The position numbers and the translations under genes are program-made. The notes under the pieces are model-generated. The model saw nothing but the letters and a program-made list of their open reading frames with translations, did no database searches and was not told the DNA's origin. A stretch of DNA of 64,000 bases from Alphaproteobacteria bacterium (GTDB lineage: Bacteria; Pseudomonadota; Alphaproteobacteria; Geminicoccales; Geminicoccaceae): the NCBI GenBank assembly GCA_026990035.1, contig JALSIM010000026.1, positions 62,001 through 126,000 of the forward strand, written 5' to 3'. Shown in pieces: positions 45,765 through 53,631 of the stretch (its first letter is position 1; every line of letters starts with the position of its first letter).

Positions 45765-46460
45765 ATGAGCAGGAAGAGCCTCACGCGACGATCGTCCGAC
45801 AGCCTCACGAGCTTCCTCGAAGAGGTACGGCGTCTTCCCGAGCGCCGCGGTGGCGGGCCGGGACGGCTGATCTTCGCCCTCGATGCGACGGCCTCCCGGG
45901 AACCCACATGGGACCGGGCGGCGCGGGTCACCGGCGAGATGTTCCTGGAAGCGGGCAGGCTCGGCGGGCTCGAAGTGCAGCTCGTGTTCTATCGCGGCTT
46001 CGAAGAGTGCAAGGCCAGCCGCTGGATGGCGGAGCCGCGGGGGCTGATCGATCTGATGACCCGGGTGAGCTGTCGCGCGGGCCAGACCCAGATCCGGCGG
46101 GTGCTGCGCCACGCTCTCAAGGAGACGGAGAAGGAACGGGTGCACGCCCTCGTCTTCATCGGCGACTGCTGCGAGGAGGATGTCGACGAACTCGGACGGC
46201 TGGCCGGCGAGCTGGGCCTGCGGGGGGTTCGCGCGTTCCTCTTCCAGGAAGGCGCCGATCCCGTGGCGACCCGTGCGTTCCGCGACATCGCCCGGCTCAC
46301 GGGCGGTGCCCACTGCCGCTTCGACAGCGCCGCCCCCGGTCAGCTCCGCGATCTTCTCGCCGCCGTCGCCACCTACGCCGCGGGCGGCGTGAAGGCGCTC
46401 GAATCCTTCGCCGATCGGTCGGACCGCAGCGTCAGGTTGATCGCGCGCCAGATCCGGTGA
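45765..46460 (+). CDS. VWA-domain protein
   Basis: 231 residues. IFALDATASREPTW is a von Willebrand A MIDAS-like loop (DxTxS in place of DxSxS), followed by LVFYRGFEECKASRW, TQIRRVLRHAL and LVFIGDCCEEDVDEL, the usual VWA strand order. No signal peptide. A GTG at 45744 is an alternative start. It is followed three bases later by a membrane J-domain protein, so the two are probably co-expressed, perhaps as a chaperone-linked complex. Function unknown. Confidence 0.75.
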   Translation: MSRKSLTRRSSDSLTSFLEEVRRLPERRGGGPGRLIFALDATASREPTWDRAARVTGEMFLEAGRLGGLEVQLVFYRGFEECKASRWMAEPRGLIDLMTRVSCRAGQTQIRRVLRHALKETEKERVHALVFIGDCCEEDVDELGRLAGELGLRGVRAFLFQEGADPVATRAFRDIARLTGGAHCRFDSAAPGQLRDLLAAVATYAAGGVKALESFADRSDRSVRLIARQIR

Positions 46461-46463
46461 GGG

Positions 46464-47186
46464 ATGAGCACCTTTCTCTTCGTCACCGCGACGGTGATCC
46501 TGCTGCTGATCGGCCTGCGCTGGTTCGCCACCGCGCCGGTCTCCGATCTCGCCCAGGCGGTCCGCACCTTCATCTTCGTCTTCAGCGCCCTGGCCAGCAC
46601 CGGGCTCATCTACGCCGGCCGGTTCGGCCTCGCCCTGGTCACCCTGGCGGCGATGGTCATGGCCGTCCGCTCCTTCCTCAAGGCGCGCCGCGGGGCCGAT
46701 CCGTTCGGCGGCGGCGAGGAACGGGACGAGATCTCGCGGGTCGCCACCCGGCTTCTGGAGATGGAGCTCGACCGCCGTTCCGGCCGTCTCGACGGCACCG
46801 TGCTCGGCGGCCGCTTCGCCGGCCGTCGCCTCGGTGGTCTCGGGCTCGCCGAACTGCGGGAGCTGCTGGCGGAATTCCGGCGCGAGGACCCCGACAGTGC
46901 GAAACTGCTCGAAGCCTATCTCGATCGTCGGGATCCGGGCTGGCGGGCGACCGGCTTCGAGGAGGAGGGTGGGGAAGCGGGGCGCGCGGGACCGGCGGGC
47001 GACAGGGTCATGGACGAGCGCACCGCATTGGCGGTTCTCGGTCTGCGTCGGGGAGCCAGCGTCGAGGAAATCAAGGCCGCGCATCGCCGCCTGATGGCCA
47101 AGCTGCACCCCGACCACGGCGGCTCCAACTATCTGGCCACCCAGATCAACCGGGCCAAGGAGACTCTCCTGCGCAAGCGGCGATGA
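46464..47186 (+). CDS. Membrane-anchored J-domain protein (TIM14/DjlA-like arrangement)
   Basis: 240 residues: two or three N-terminal membrane helices (about 2-20, 30-50 and possibly 53-70), a charged middle part, and a C-terminal partial J-domain (about 180-240) with ALAVLGLRRGASVEEIKAAH and the HPDHGG loop, an HPD motif that stimulates DnaK. This layout resembles TIM14/Pam18-type proteins of alphaproteobacteria. It is coupled with the VWA gene upstream. Possible role: recruiting DnaK to the inner membrane. Confidence 0.82.
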   Translation: MSTFLFVTATVILLLIGLRWFATAPVSDLAQAVRTFIFVFSALASTGLIYAGRFGLALVTLAAMVMAVRSFLKARRGADPFGGGEERDEISRVATRLLEMELDRRSGRLDGTVLGGRFAGRRLGGLGLAELRELLAEFRREDPDSAKLLEAYLDRRDPGWRATGFEEEGGEAGRAGPAGDRVMDERTALAVLGLRRGASVEEIKAAHRRLMAKLHPDHGGSNYLATQINRAKETLLRKRR

Positions 47187-47243
47187 GGCGACGGCCGACC
47201 GCCGGCACATATTCCGCTGCATTCCGGCACTCTCGCAATACGG

Positions 47244-47273
47244 TTGAAAAATCCACGGTGGCGCCGCTATTAG
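47244..47273 (+). promoter_or_regulatory. Probable promoter of galU-ugd-pgm operon
   Basis: TTGAAA (47244-47249), an 18-base spacer and TATTAG (47268-47273), in the 169-base gap before galU. Both hexamers are close to the housekeeping consensus (five and four of six). The AT-rich patch stands out locally. Confidence 0.45.
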
Positions 47274-47355
47274 AAGCCCCATCCTCGCCCGCCGCGGCGC
47301 CGGTTTCGTCGCGCCGGTTCGGATTCCTCCTCCTTCGTCGGGAAAGCGTCCGCCC

Positions 47356-48222
47356 ATGGCCGTCATTCGCAAGGTCGTCTTTCCGGTAGCCGGGCTCGGC
47401 ACGCGCATGCTGCCCGCGACCAAGGTCCTGCCGAAGGAAATGCTGCCGGTCGTCGATCGGCCGCTGGTCCAGTACGCGGTCGAAGAAGCGGCGGCGGCCG
47501 GTGCCGAGCAGTTCATCTTCGTCACCGGGCGCGGCAAGACCCTGATCGAGGATCATTTCGATCGCGCCTTCGAGCTGTTCGAGACCCTCGCCCGCAAGCG
47601 GAAACAGGAGGCGCTGGCCGAACTGGAAGCGGCGGTGCCGGCGGCGGGATGCTTTCTCTACACCCGCCAGCAGGCGCCTCTCGGGCTCGGCCATGCGGTC
47701 TGGTGCGCCCGCCACATCGTCGGCGAGGAGCCCTTCGCGGTGATGCTGGTCGATGATCTGATCCATGCCCGCACCCCCTGTCTGGCCCAGCTCGTCGAGG
47801 CCCATGCCGAGACCGGCGGCAATATCGTCGCGGTGATGGAGGTGCCGCCGGAACACACCGGGCGCTACGGCATCATCGATCCCGGCGCCGCGCGCGACCG
47901 GCTCGTGGAGGTCCGCGGTTTCGTCGAAAAGCCGTCGCCGGCCGAGGCGCCTTCCCGTCTCGCGGTGATCGGACGCTACGTGCTGAGCGGGCGGATCTTC
48001 GACATTCTCGACCGGCTGCCGCCGGGTGCCGGGGGCGAAATCCAGCTCACCGACGCGATGAGCCGGCTGCTCGAACGGGAACCGTTCTTCGGCTTGCGGT
48101 TCGAGGGGCGACGGTTCGATTGCGGTGACCGCCTGGGATATCTCGAGGCGATCGTCGCGCTGGCCATGGAGCGCGACGACCTCGCCGCCGGTCTCCACGC
48201 CGCGCTGCGCCACTACGTCTGA
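47356..48222 (+). CDS. galU: UTP--glucose-1-phosphate uridylyltransferase
   Basis: 288 residues. The start VVFPVAGLGTRMLPATKVLP is the nucleotide-binding loop, followed by KEMLPVVDRPLVQYAVEEA, then a VMLVDDLIH metal-binding motif and VEKPSPAEAPS. It makes UDP-glucose from UTP and glucose-1-phosphate. Directly upstream of ugd and a phosphohexomutase, it forms a route glucose-6-P to glucose-1-P to UDP-glucose to UDP-glucuronate for surface polysaccharides. Confidence 0.97.
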   Translation: MAVIRKVVFPVAGLGTRMLPATKVLPKEMLPVVDRPLVQYAVEEAAAAGAEQFIFVTGRGKTLIEDHFDRAFELFETLARKRKQEALAELEAAVPAAGCFLYTRQQAPLGLGHAVWCARHIVGEEPFAVMLVDDLIHARTPCLAQLVEAHAETGGNIVAVMEVPPEHTGRYGIIDPGAARDRLVEVRGFVEKPSPAEAPSRLAVIGRYVLSGRIFDILDRLPPGAGGEIQLTDAMSRLLEREPFFGLRFEGRRFDCGDRLGYLEAIVALAMERDDLAAGLHAALRHYV

Positions 48223-48279
48223 GAGGGTCGCGGTCCGGCCCCGCCGCCCCGGAGCCACCGCGCACGAAGGAGAAGATCC

Positions 48280-49614
48280 GTGCGTATCACCATGATCGGC
48301 ACCGGCTATGTCGGACTCGTGTCGGGCGCCTGCTTCGCCGAGTTCGGCCTCGAGGTCGTCTGCGTCGACAGGGAAGCGGAAAAGATCGGACGCATCGAGC
48401 GGGGCGAGATGCCGATCTACGAGCCCGGTCTCGACGAGCTCGTCGCCCGCAACCGGGCCGCCGGACGTCTCGCCTTCACCACCGAGCTCGCCGAGGCCGT
48501 GCGCGACGCCGATGCGGTGTTCATCGCCGTCGGCACCCCGACCCGGCGGGGCGACGGCCATGCCGATCTCACCTATGTCTTCGGTGCCGCCGAGGAGATC
48601 GCCGCCTGCGTGACGCGACCGACCGTGGTGGTGACCAAATCGACGGTGCCGGTCGGCACGACGCGGCGGCTCCGGGAGTTCTTCGAGACGCGGCGGCCCG
48701 AGCTGCCGATCGAGGTCGCCTCCAATCCCGAATTCCTGCGGGAAGGTTCGGCGATCGGCGATTTCATGCGCCCCGACCGGGTCGTCTGCGGGGTGGAAAC
48801 GGAACGTGCACGGGACGTCCTCGCCCAGGCCTACCGGCCCCTCAACCTGATCGAGACCCCGATCCTGTTCACCGGCCTCGAGACCGCGGAACTCATCAAA
48901 TACGCCACCAACTCCTTCCTCGCGATGAAGATCACCTTCATCAACGAGATCGCCGATCTCTGCGAGAAGGTGGGTGCGGATGTCCAGGCGGTGGCCAAGG
49001 GAATCGGCCTCGACGGCCGGATCGGGCGCAAGTTCCTCCATGCCGGACCCGGCTACGGCGGATCCTGCTTTCCCAAGGACACGCTGGCGCTGCTGCGCAC
49101 CGCCGAGCAGTACGACAGCCCGCTGCGCACCATCGAGGCGGTGGTGGCCGTGAACGAGGCCCGCAAGCGGCGGATGGTGCGCAAGATCACGGAGGCCTGC
49201 GGCGGCAGCGTCGCCGGCAAGGCGGTCGCCGTTCTCGGCGTGACCTTCAAGCCCAACACCGACGACATGCGGGAAAGTCCGAGTCTCGTGATCGTGCCGG
49301 CGCTGCAGGCGGAAGGTGCCGAGGTGCGGGCCTACGATCCCAAGGGCATGGAGGAAGCGGCGAAGCTGCTTCCCGGCGTGGCCTGGGGCGAGGATCCCTA
49401 CGGCATCCTCGAAGGCGCCGATGTCCTCGTCATCCTGACCGAATGGAACGAGTTCCGCGGCCTCGATCTCGAACGGGTGCGCCGCGCCATGCGGGAGCCG
49501 CGGATCGTCGACCTCAGAAACGTGTTCGACCCCGAACGGGTGGTCCGCGCCGGCTTCTCCTATGTCAGCGTCGGCCGGCCGGCCCTCGGTGAGACTCCGC
49601 CCGAGAAGCCCTGA
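48280..49614 (+). CDS. ugd: UDP-glucose 6-dehydrogenase
   Basis: 444 residues, GTG start with GAAGGAG upstream. An NAD-binding GTGYVGLVSGACFAEFG opens it, the catalytic nucleophile is Cys263 in GPGYGGSCFPKD, and FKPNTDDMRESPS marks the UDP-binding C-terminal domain. It oxidises UDP-glucose to UDP-glucuronate by two NAD-linked steps. It lies 57 bases after galU and 12 before the mutase. UDP-glucuronate links functionally to the polysaccharide flippase elsewhere in the window. Confidence 0.97.
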   Translation: MRITMIGTGYVGLVSGACFAEFGLEVVCVDREAEKIGRIERGEMPIYEPGLDELVARNRAAGRLAFTTELAEAVRDADAVFIAVGTPTRRGDGHADLTYVFGAAEEIAACVTRPTVVVTKSTVPVGTTRRLREFFETRRPELPIEVASNPEFLREGSAIGDFMRPDRVVCGVETERARDVLAQAYRPLNLIETPILFTGLETAELIKYATNSFLAMKITFINEIADLCEKVGADVQAVAKGIGLDGRIGRKFLHAGPGYGGSCFPKDTLALLRTAEQYDSPLRTIEAVVAVNEARKRRMVRKITEACGGSVAGKAVAVLGVTFKPNTDDMRESPSLVIVPALQAEGAEVRAYDPKGMEEAAKLLPGVAWGEDPYGILEGADVLVILTEWNEFRGLDLERVRRAMREPRIVDLRNVFDPERVVRAGFSYVSVGRPALGETPPEKP

Positions 49615-49626
49615 GGAGAGTTGGAG

Positions 49627-51012
49627 ATGGCCCCGGGACATCGTTTCCACCCCACCATCCTGCGCGAATACGACATCCGCGGCATCGTCGGGGAGACCCT
49701 GTTCGCCGAAGACGCCCGCGCCATCGGGCGCGCCTTCGCCACCATGCTGCGGCGCGAAGGGGGGCAGCGGGTATGCGTCGGCTACGACGGCCGGCTGAGC
49801 TCTCCCGAACTCGAGGCGGCGCTGGTGGAGGGCCTCGTGGCGAGCGGCGCGGAGGTGCTCAGGATCGGGCTCGGCCCGACGCCGATGATGTATTTCGCCG
49901 TCCATCATCTCGACACCGACGGCGGTATCCAGGTGACGGGCTCCCACAACCCGCCGAACCACAACGGCTTCAAGATGATGTTCGGCAAGGCCGCCTTCTT
50001 CGGCCCGCGGATCCGGGAGCTCGGAAGGATCGCCGCCGAAGGCACCTTCGCCACGGGCGACGGCCGGGTGACGGAATGCGCCGTGTTCGATGCCTACATC
50101 GATCGTCTGGTCCGGGATTTCCGGGGTACCCGGCCGGTTGACGCGGTCTGGGACGCCGGCAACGGTGCCGCGGGTCCGGCGATGGAGGCGGTGGCGGCGC
50201 GGCTGCCCGGCCGTCATCTGTGCCTGTTCGCCGAGGTGGACGGGCGGTTCCCGAACCATCATCCCGATCCCACCGTGCCCGAGAACCTCGCGGCGCTGCG
50301 CAGGGCCGTGGTCGAGGGCGGCTACGAGGTCGGCATCGGCTTCGACGGTGACGGCGACCGCATCGGGGTGGTCGACGGCAAGGGACGGATCATCTACGGC
50401 GATCAGCTCCTGGGGATCCTCGCCGCCGACGTCCTCGCCCGCCATCCCGGGGCCACCATCATCGCCGACGTCAAGGCGAGCCAGCTCCTGTTCGACGAGA
50501 TCGCCCGCCTCGGCGGCCGGCCGCTGATGTGGAAGACGGGCCATTCGCTGATCAAGGCCAAGATGGTGGAGACCGGGGCGCCGCTTTCGGGCGAGATGTC
50601 CGGTCACATCTTCTACAAGGACGGCTTCTACGGCCACGACGATGCCCTCTACGTGGCCGTCCGTCTGCTCGACATCCTCGCCCGCGGCTCGCGGAGTCTG
50701 GCGGAAATCCGCGATTCCCTCCCGGAAGTCCACAACACCCCCGAGATCCGTTTCGACTGCCCCGACGAGACCAAGTTCGCGGTGATCGAAAAGGTGGCCG
50801 CGGCGCTCCGTGCCGAAGGCGCGGAGGTGGACGAGACCGACGGGGTCCGTGTGCGCACCCCGGAAGGCTGGTGGCTGCTGCGTGCGTCCAACACCCAGGC
50901 GGTGCTGGTCGCCCGCGCCGAGGCCCGCTCCGCGGAGGGACTCGAGGCCCTCAAGGCCCAGATCCGGCGCCATCTGGAACAGGCCGGAGTCGTGCCGCCC
51001 GACGAGTTCTGA
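49627..51012 (+). CDS. Phosphomannomutase/phosphoglucomutase
   Basis: 461 residues from the ATG at 49627 (a TTG two codons earlier is less likely). The phosphoserine loop [11 protein letters not shown] has the catalytic Ser106, the metal loop is [13 protein letters not shown], and the sugar-ring motif [11 protein letters not shown] is of the dual-specificity AlgC/ManB type. It interconverts hexose 6- and 1-phosphates and would feed galU. Complete four-domain length. Last gene of the nucleotide-sugar operon; a CtrA box begins 72 bases beyond its stop. Confidence 0.95.
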   Translation: MAPGHRFHPTILREYDIRGIVGETLFAEDARAIGRAFATMLRREGGQRVCVGYDGRLSSPELEAALVEGLVASGAEVLRIGLGPTPMMYFAVHHLDTDGGIQVTGSHNPPNHNGFKMMFGKAAFFGPRIRELGRIAAEGTFATGDGRVTECAVFDAYIDRLVRDFRGTRPVDAVWDAGNGAAGPAMEAVAARLPGRHLCLFAEVDGRFPNHHPDPTVPENLAALRRAVVEGGYEVGIGFDGDGDRIGVVDGKGRIIYGDQLLGILAADVLARHPGATIIADVKASQLLFDEIARLGGRPLMWKTGHSLIKAKMVETGAPLSGEMSGHIFYKDGFYGHDDALYVAVRLLDILARGSRSLAEIRDSLPEVHNTPEIRFDCPDETKFAVIEKVAAALRAEGAEVDETDGVRVRTPEGWWLLRASNTQAVLVARAEARSAEGLEALKAQIRRHLEQAGVVPPDEF

Positions 51013-51083
51013 CGGCGGCCGCCACCCGCATCGGCCTCCGACGCCACCGCGAGGAGACCGCGGCGGGCCGTGGCTCCGGTGCA

Positions 51084-51098
51084 TTAACCAAACCTTAA
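51084..51098. promoter_or_regulatory. Exact CtrA box TTAA-N7-TTAA upstream of the cheY operon
   Basis: TTAACCAAACCTTAA at 51084-51098 exactly fits the TTAA-N7-TTAA site of the alphaproteobacterial master regulator CtrA. It is the only such exact match noticed in the window. It lies about 105 bases before cheY, where it could cover a promoter. CtrA commonly activates flagellar and chemotaxis genes, in keeping with the operon that follows. Confidence 0.6.
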
Positions 51099-51202
51099 GA
51101 AGCGGCTCCTAGGATGGGCGCGGCCCGACAATGCGGCGTCGGTGCCGCGATCGGTGCGGTTGCGAAACCCGTCCCACCACAGCTTGCCTGGAGCCAGCCT
51201 CG

Positions 51203-51589
51203 ATGTCAGTCGACAAGAAAATGCCGATCCTGATCGTCGACGATTACAAGACGATGCTGCGGATCATCCGAAATCTTCTGCGCCAGCTCGAGTTCACCAA
51301 TGTCGACGAAGCCACGGACGGGTCGGCGGCACTCGCCAAGCTGCGCGAAAAGCCCTACGGGCTCGTCATCTCGGACTGGAACATGCAGCCGATGACCGGT
51401 CTCGAGCTGCTCAAGGCGGTGCGTGCCGATCCGAAGCTGAAGGACGTCCCGTTCATCATGATCACCGCCGAAAGCAAGACCGAGAACGTGATCGCCGCCA
51501 AGGAGGCCGGCGTGAACAACTACATCGTCAAGCCGTTCAACGCCGAAACGCTGCACAAGAAGATCGCCATGGTACTCGGCGGTTCCTGA
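51203..51589 (+). CDS. cheY: Chemotaxis response regulator CheY
   Basis: 128 residues, a single receiver domain. Acidic pair IVDDYKTMLRII, phosphorylated Asp58 in VISDWNMQPMTGL, Thr in IMITAES and Lys in YIVKPF are all present, and the sequence is very close to canonical CheY. The ATG at 51203 gives the normal length; an ATG-less upstream extension is rejected. CheY-P binds the flagellar switch. It is first in an operon with cheZ and motor-like genes, after a CtrA box. Confidence 0.96.
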   Translation: MSVDKKMPILIVDDYKTMLRIIRNLLRQLEFTNVDEATDGSAALAKLREKPYGLVISDWNMQPMTGLELLKAVRADPKLKDVPFIMITAESKTENVIAAKEAGVNNYIVKPFNAETLHKKIAMVLGGS

Positions 51590-51604
51590 CACCGGAGACG
51601 GATC

Positions 51605-52264
51605 GTGACGAGACAGACGACCCGGGACGCACAGGAAAGTCTCGAACAGTTCATCGACCGGCGATTGGATTCGGTGACCGACATCAGCCAGGGCGGGCAG
51701 CTTTTCGCCGAGGTGGTGAAGATCATCCAGGCGGTTCTCGAACGGGTCCAGACCCAGGTCTCGGCCAAGGAACGGCGGATCGCCGAAGAGCTGGAGACCC
51801 TCGCCGGTGTCATCGAGCGCGCCAAGGTCGATGTCGAATCGGTGCGCCCGCAGGACATCCGCGCCCATCATCTGCCGCTGGCCAACGGTGAGCTGGGGGC
51901 CATCGCGTCCCATCTCGAGGAGGCGACCGGCAAGATCCTGGATACCTGCGAACAACTCGAGAACATCGCCGAGACTCTGCCCGATGAGGCCCGGGACAAG
52001 CTGCTCGACTGCGTGACGCGGATTTACGAGGCCTGCAACTTCCACGACATCACCGGTCAGCGGATCAAGAAGGTCACGGATACGCTGGAGGCCGTGGAGA
52101 CCAGGGTGGACGCCCTGCTCTCGGCGCTCGGCGGCGAGCCGCCCCGAGCGGAGCCTGCGGCGCCGCCTCCGCCGAAGCCGCCGAGCGACGAGGATCTCCT
52201 GAACGGCCCGGCATTGCCCGGGACCGGCACGACCCAGGACGAGATCGACGCGATGTTCGGTTGA
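51605..52264 (+). CDS. cheZ: CheY-P phosphatase CheZ
   Basis: 219 residues, GTG start. A long helical protein; the catalytic element ACNFHDITGQRIKK carries the invariant Asp and Gln152 that position water on CheY-P. The linker (about 180-205) is Pro/Ala-rich, and the C-terminal peptide TQDEIDAMFG looks like the CheY-binding N-terminal motif of FliM (SQxEIDALL) rather than the E. coli CheZ tail. It starts 16 bases after cheY. Confidence 0.95.
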   Translation: MTRQTTRDAQESLEQFIDRRLDSVTDISQGGQLFAEVVKIIQAVLERVQTQVSAKERRIAEELETLAGVIERAKVDVESVRPQDIRAHHLPLANGELGAIASHLEEATGKILDTCEQLENIAETLPDEARDKLLDCVTRIYEACNFHDITGQRIKKVTDTLEAVETRVDALLSALGGEPPRAEPAAPPPPKPPSDEDLLNGPALPGTGTTQDEIDAMFG

Positions 52265-52279
52265 CGCGCGCTCCCGGCG

Positions 52280-53041
52280 ATGTCGGAGGAAAGCCCCCTG
52301 CCATCGACCGCTCACCGGGACGCCCCCGGGATGGTCGGGACGGCGACGCGGGTAGCGCCGGCGATCGGCGGCGCCATGCCGGCCGACGGGCCGGCCGGGA
52401 CCGTTTCGCGTGTCACCGATCCGCCGGAGGAGGACGGGTCTTCCACCCCCTCACCGCCGCCCTCTCCGACGACCCCGACCCTTTTTCTCTCGGTGTTCCT
52501 GCTGCTGAGCGGTTTCTTCGTCCTCCTGATCGCGATGTCCGAGTTCGACCGCGACCGGACCAAAAGAGTGCTGGAATCACTCGGAAGGCAGTTCGCCACC
52601 GAGCCTCCGGCCGGAGGCGAACCCCCGTTTTCGGCCGTGGGACCTCCGCCTTTTCCCCTGATCGCCGGTGACACGCCGCGCGCCCTCCGTTTCGGCCCGC
52701 CGCTCACGGCGGAAGCGAAACGGGCGGGGATCGTGGGGCGCGTCGAACTGCCGTCGTCGCGGCTTTTCGACGAACGGGGGGAAGTTCCCCGGGCGCGCTG
52801 GCTCCTGTTCGGCAGAATGGCCGCGGCCACCCGGGACCCACGGGCCTGGAGACTGGAGATCGCGGCCCCCTGGACGGGCCGCGAGGACCTCGGGGAGCTG
52901 GCCTCCCGCCTGGGAAAGCTCCTCGTCCTCCTCGACCGTCTGGGGGCCGATCCGGATGCCGTGACCTACGGGCTCGGACGAACCGACGGCGGGATCTGGA
53001 GCTTCACCTTCCGGGACCGGCTCGCCGGGGTGGCCGGATGA
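52280..53041 (+). CDS. MotB-like N-terminal membrane protein lacking the key Asp
   Basis: 253 residues. A Pro/Ser/Thr-rich cytoplasmic segment (1-65), then one membrane helix (about 66-88, TLFLSVFLLLSGFFVLLIAM) continuing into SEFDRDRTKRVLESLGRQF, the layout of the MotB/MotD/PomB N-terminus. The proton- or sodium-binding Asp of MotB helices is absent, and there is no OmpA peptidoglycan domain; the rest (about 100-253) is an unrecognised periplasmic part. A shared four-base overlap (ATGA) couples it to a second MotB-like gene. Confidence 0.65.
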   Translation: MSEESPLPSTAHRDAPGMVGTATRVAPAIGGAMPADGPAGTVSRVTDPPEEDGSSTPSPPPSPTTPTLFLSVFLLLSGFFVLLIAMSEFDRDRTKRVLESLGRQFATEPPAGGEPPFSAVGPPPFPLIAGDTPRALRFGPPLTAEAKRAGIVGRVELPSSRLFDERGEVPRARWLLFGRMAAATRDPRAWRLEIAAPWTGREDLGELASRLGKLLVLLDRLGADPDAVTYGLGRTDGGIWSFTFRDRLAGVAG

Positions 53042-53631
53042 GAGGGGAGATGCCGCAGCGGTGCAGCCCGTGGCTCTTCACCTTCGCCGATCTGGCGGCG
53101 CTGCTGCTCGCTTTCTTCGTGCTGACCTTTTCCATGAGCCGTCTCGATGCCGAACGCTGGCGCGCCCTCTCCGCCCTCTGGCGGACCGAGATTTCGGCCG
53201 ATCCGGAACGGGCGCGGGCGCGGCCGAGCCACAGCTCTCCCGAACCGCGGCCCGAACCGGGGATCGGCGAGGCGAGCTACCTGGCGCGGGTGCTGGATCA
53301 GCGACTGGCCGCCCTCGGTCGCCCCTACGGTCTGCGGGCGACCACGGCGGGGAGCGCCGTGGTCCTTCGTTTCGGGACCCGGCTGCTGACCGGGGGAACC
53401 GCCGGTGGCAGCGCGGACATCACGGCTCTGCGGGCGGTTCTCCTGCCGGCGCTGACCGATCTCGCCGAAACGCGCCTCCTGATACCGGTCCCCGCGGCCT
53501 CTCCGCTGGCCGACCGGCTGCGCCGACTCGAACGGCTGGGCGAAGCCGCCGGCCGGCGCTTCGGGCGAACTCCCGATCTGGTGCTCGCCGCTCCGTCCGA
53601 CGGGCAGGCGACGCTCGTTCTCGTGCCATGA
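53038..53631 (+). CDS. MotB-like membrane protein with conserved Asp but no OmpA domain
   Basis: 197 residues. SPWLFTFADLAALLLAFFVL and the following FSMSRLDAERWRAL match the MotB transmembrane helix and plug; Asp18 corresponds to the essential ion-binding Asp of MotB. The remaining 150 residues include RFGTRLLTGGTAGGS and lack the OmpA-like peptidoglycan-binding core (no typical GHTD). The stop overlaps the next start (ATGA). It may assemble with its Asp-less neighbour. No MotA gene is in the window. Confidence 0.7.
   Translation: MRGEMPQRCSPWLFTFADLAALLLAFFVLTFSMSRLDAERWRALSALWRTEISADPERARARPSHSSPEPRPEPGIGEASYLARVLDQRLAALGRPYGLRATTAGSAVVLRFGTRLLTGGTAGGSADITALRAVLLPALTDLAETRLLIPVPAASPLADRLRRLERLGEAAGRRFGRTPDLVLAAPSDGQATLVLVP

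Noticed and set aside
47146-51084. A 1312-codon open frame antisense to galU-ugd-mutase
   Set aside because: Same base-composition artefact; the three genes on the plus strand are unmistakable.
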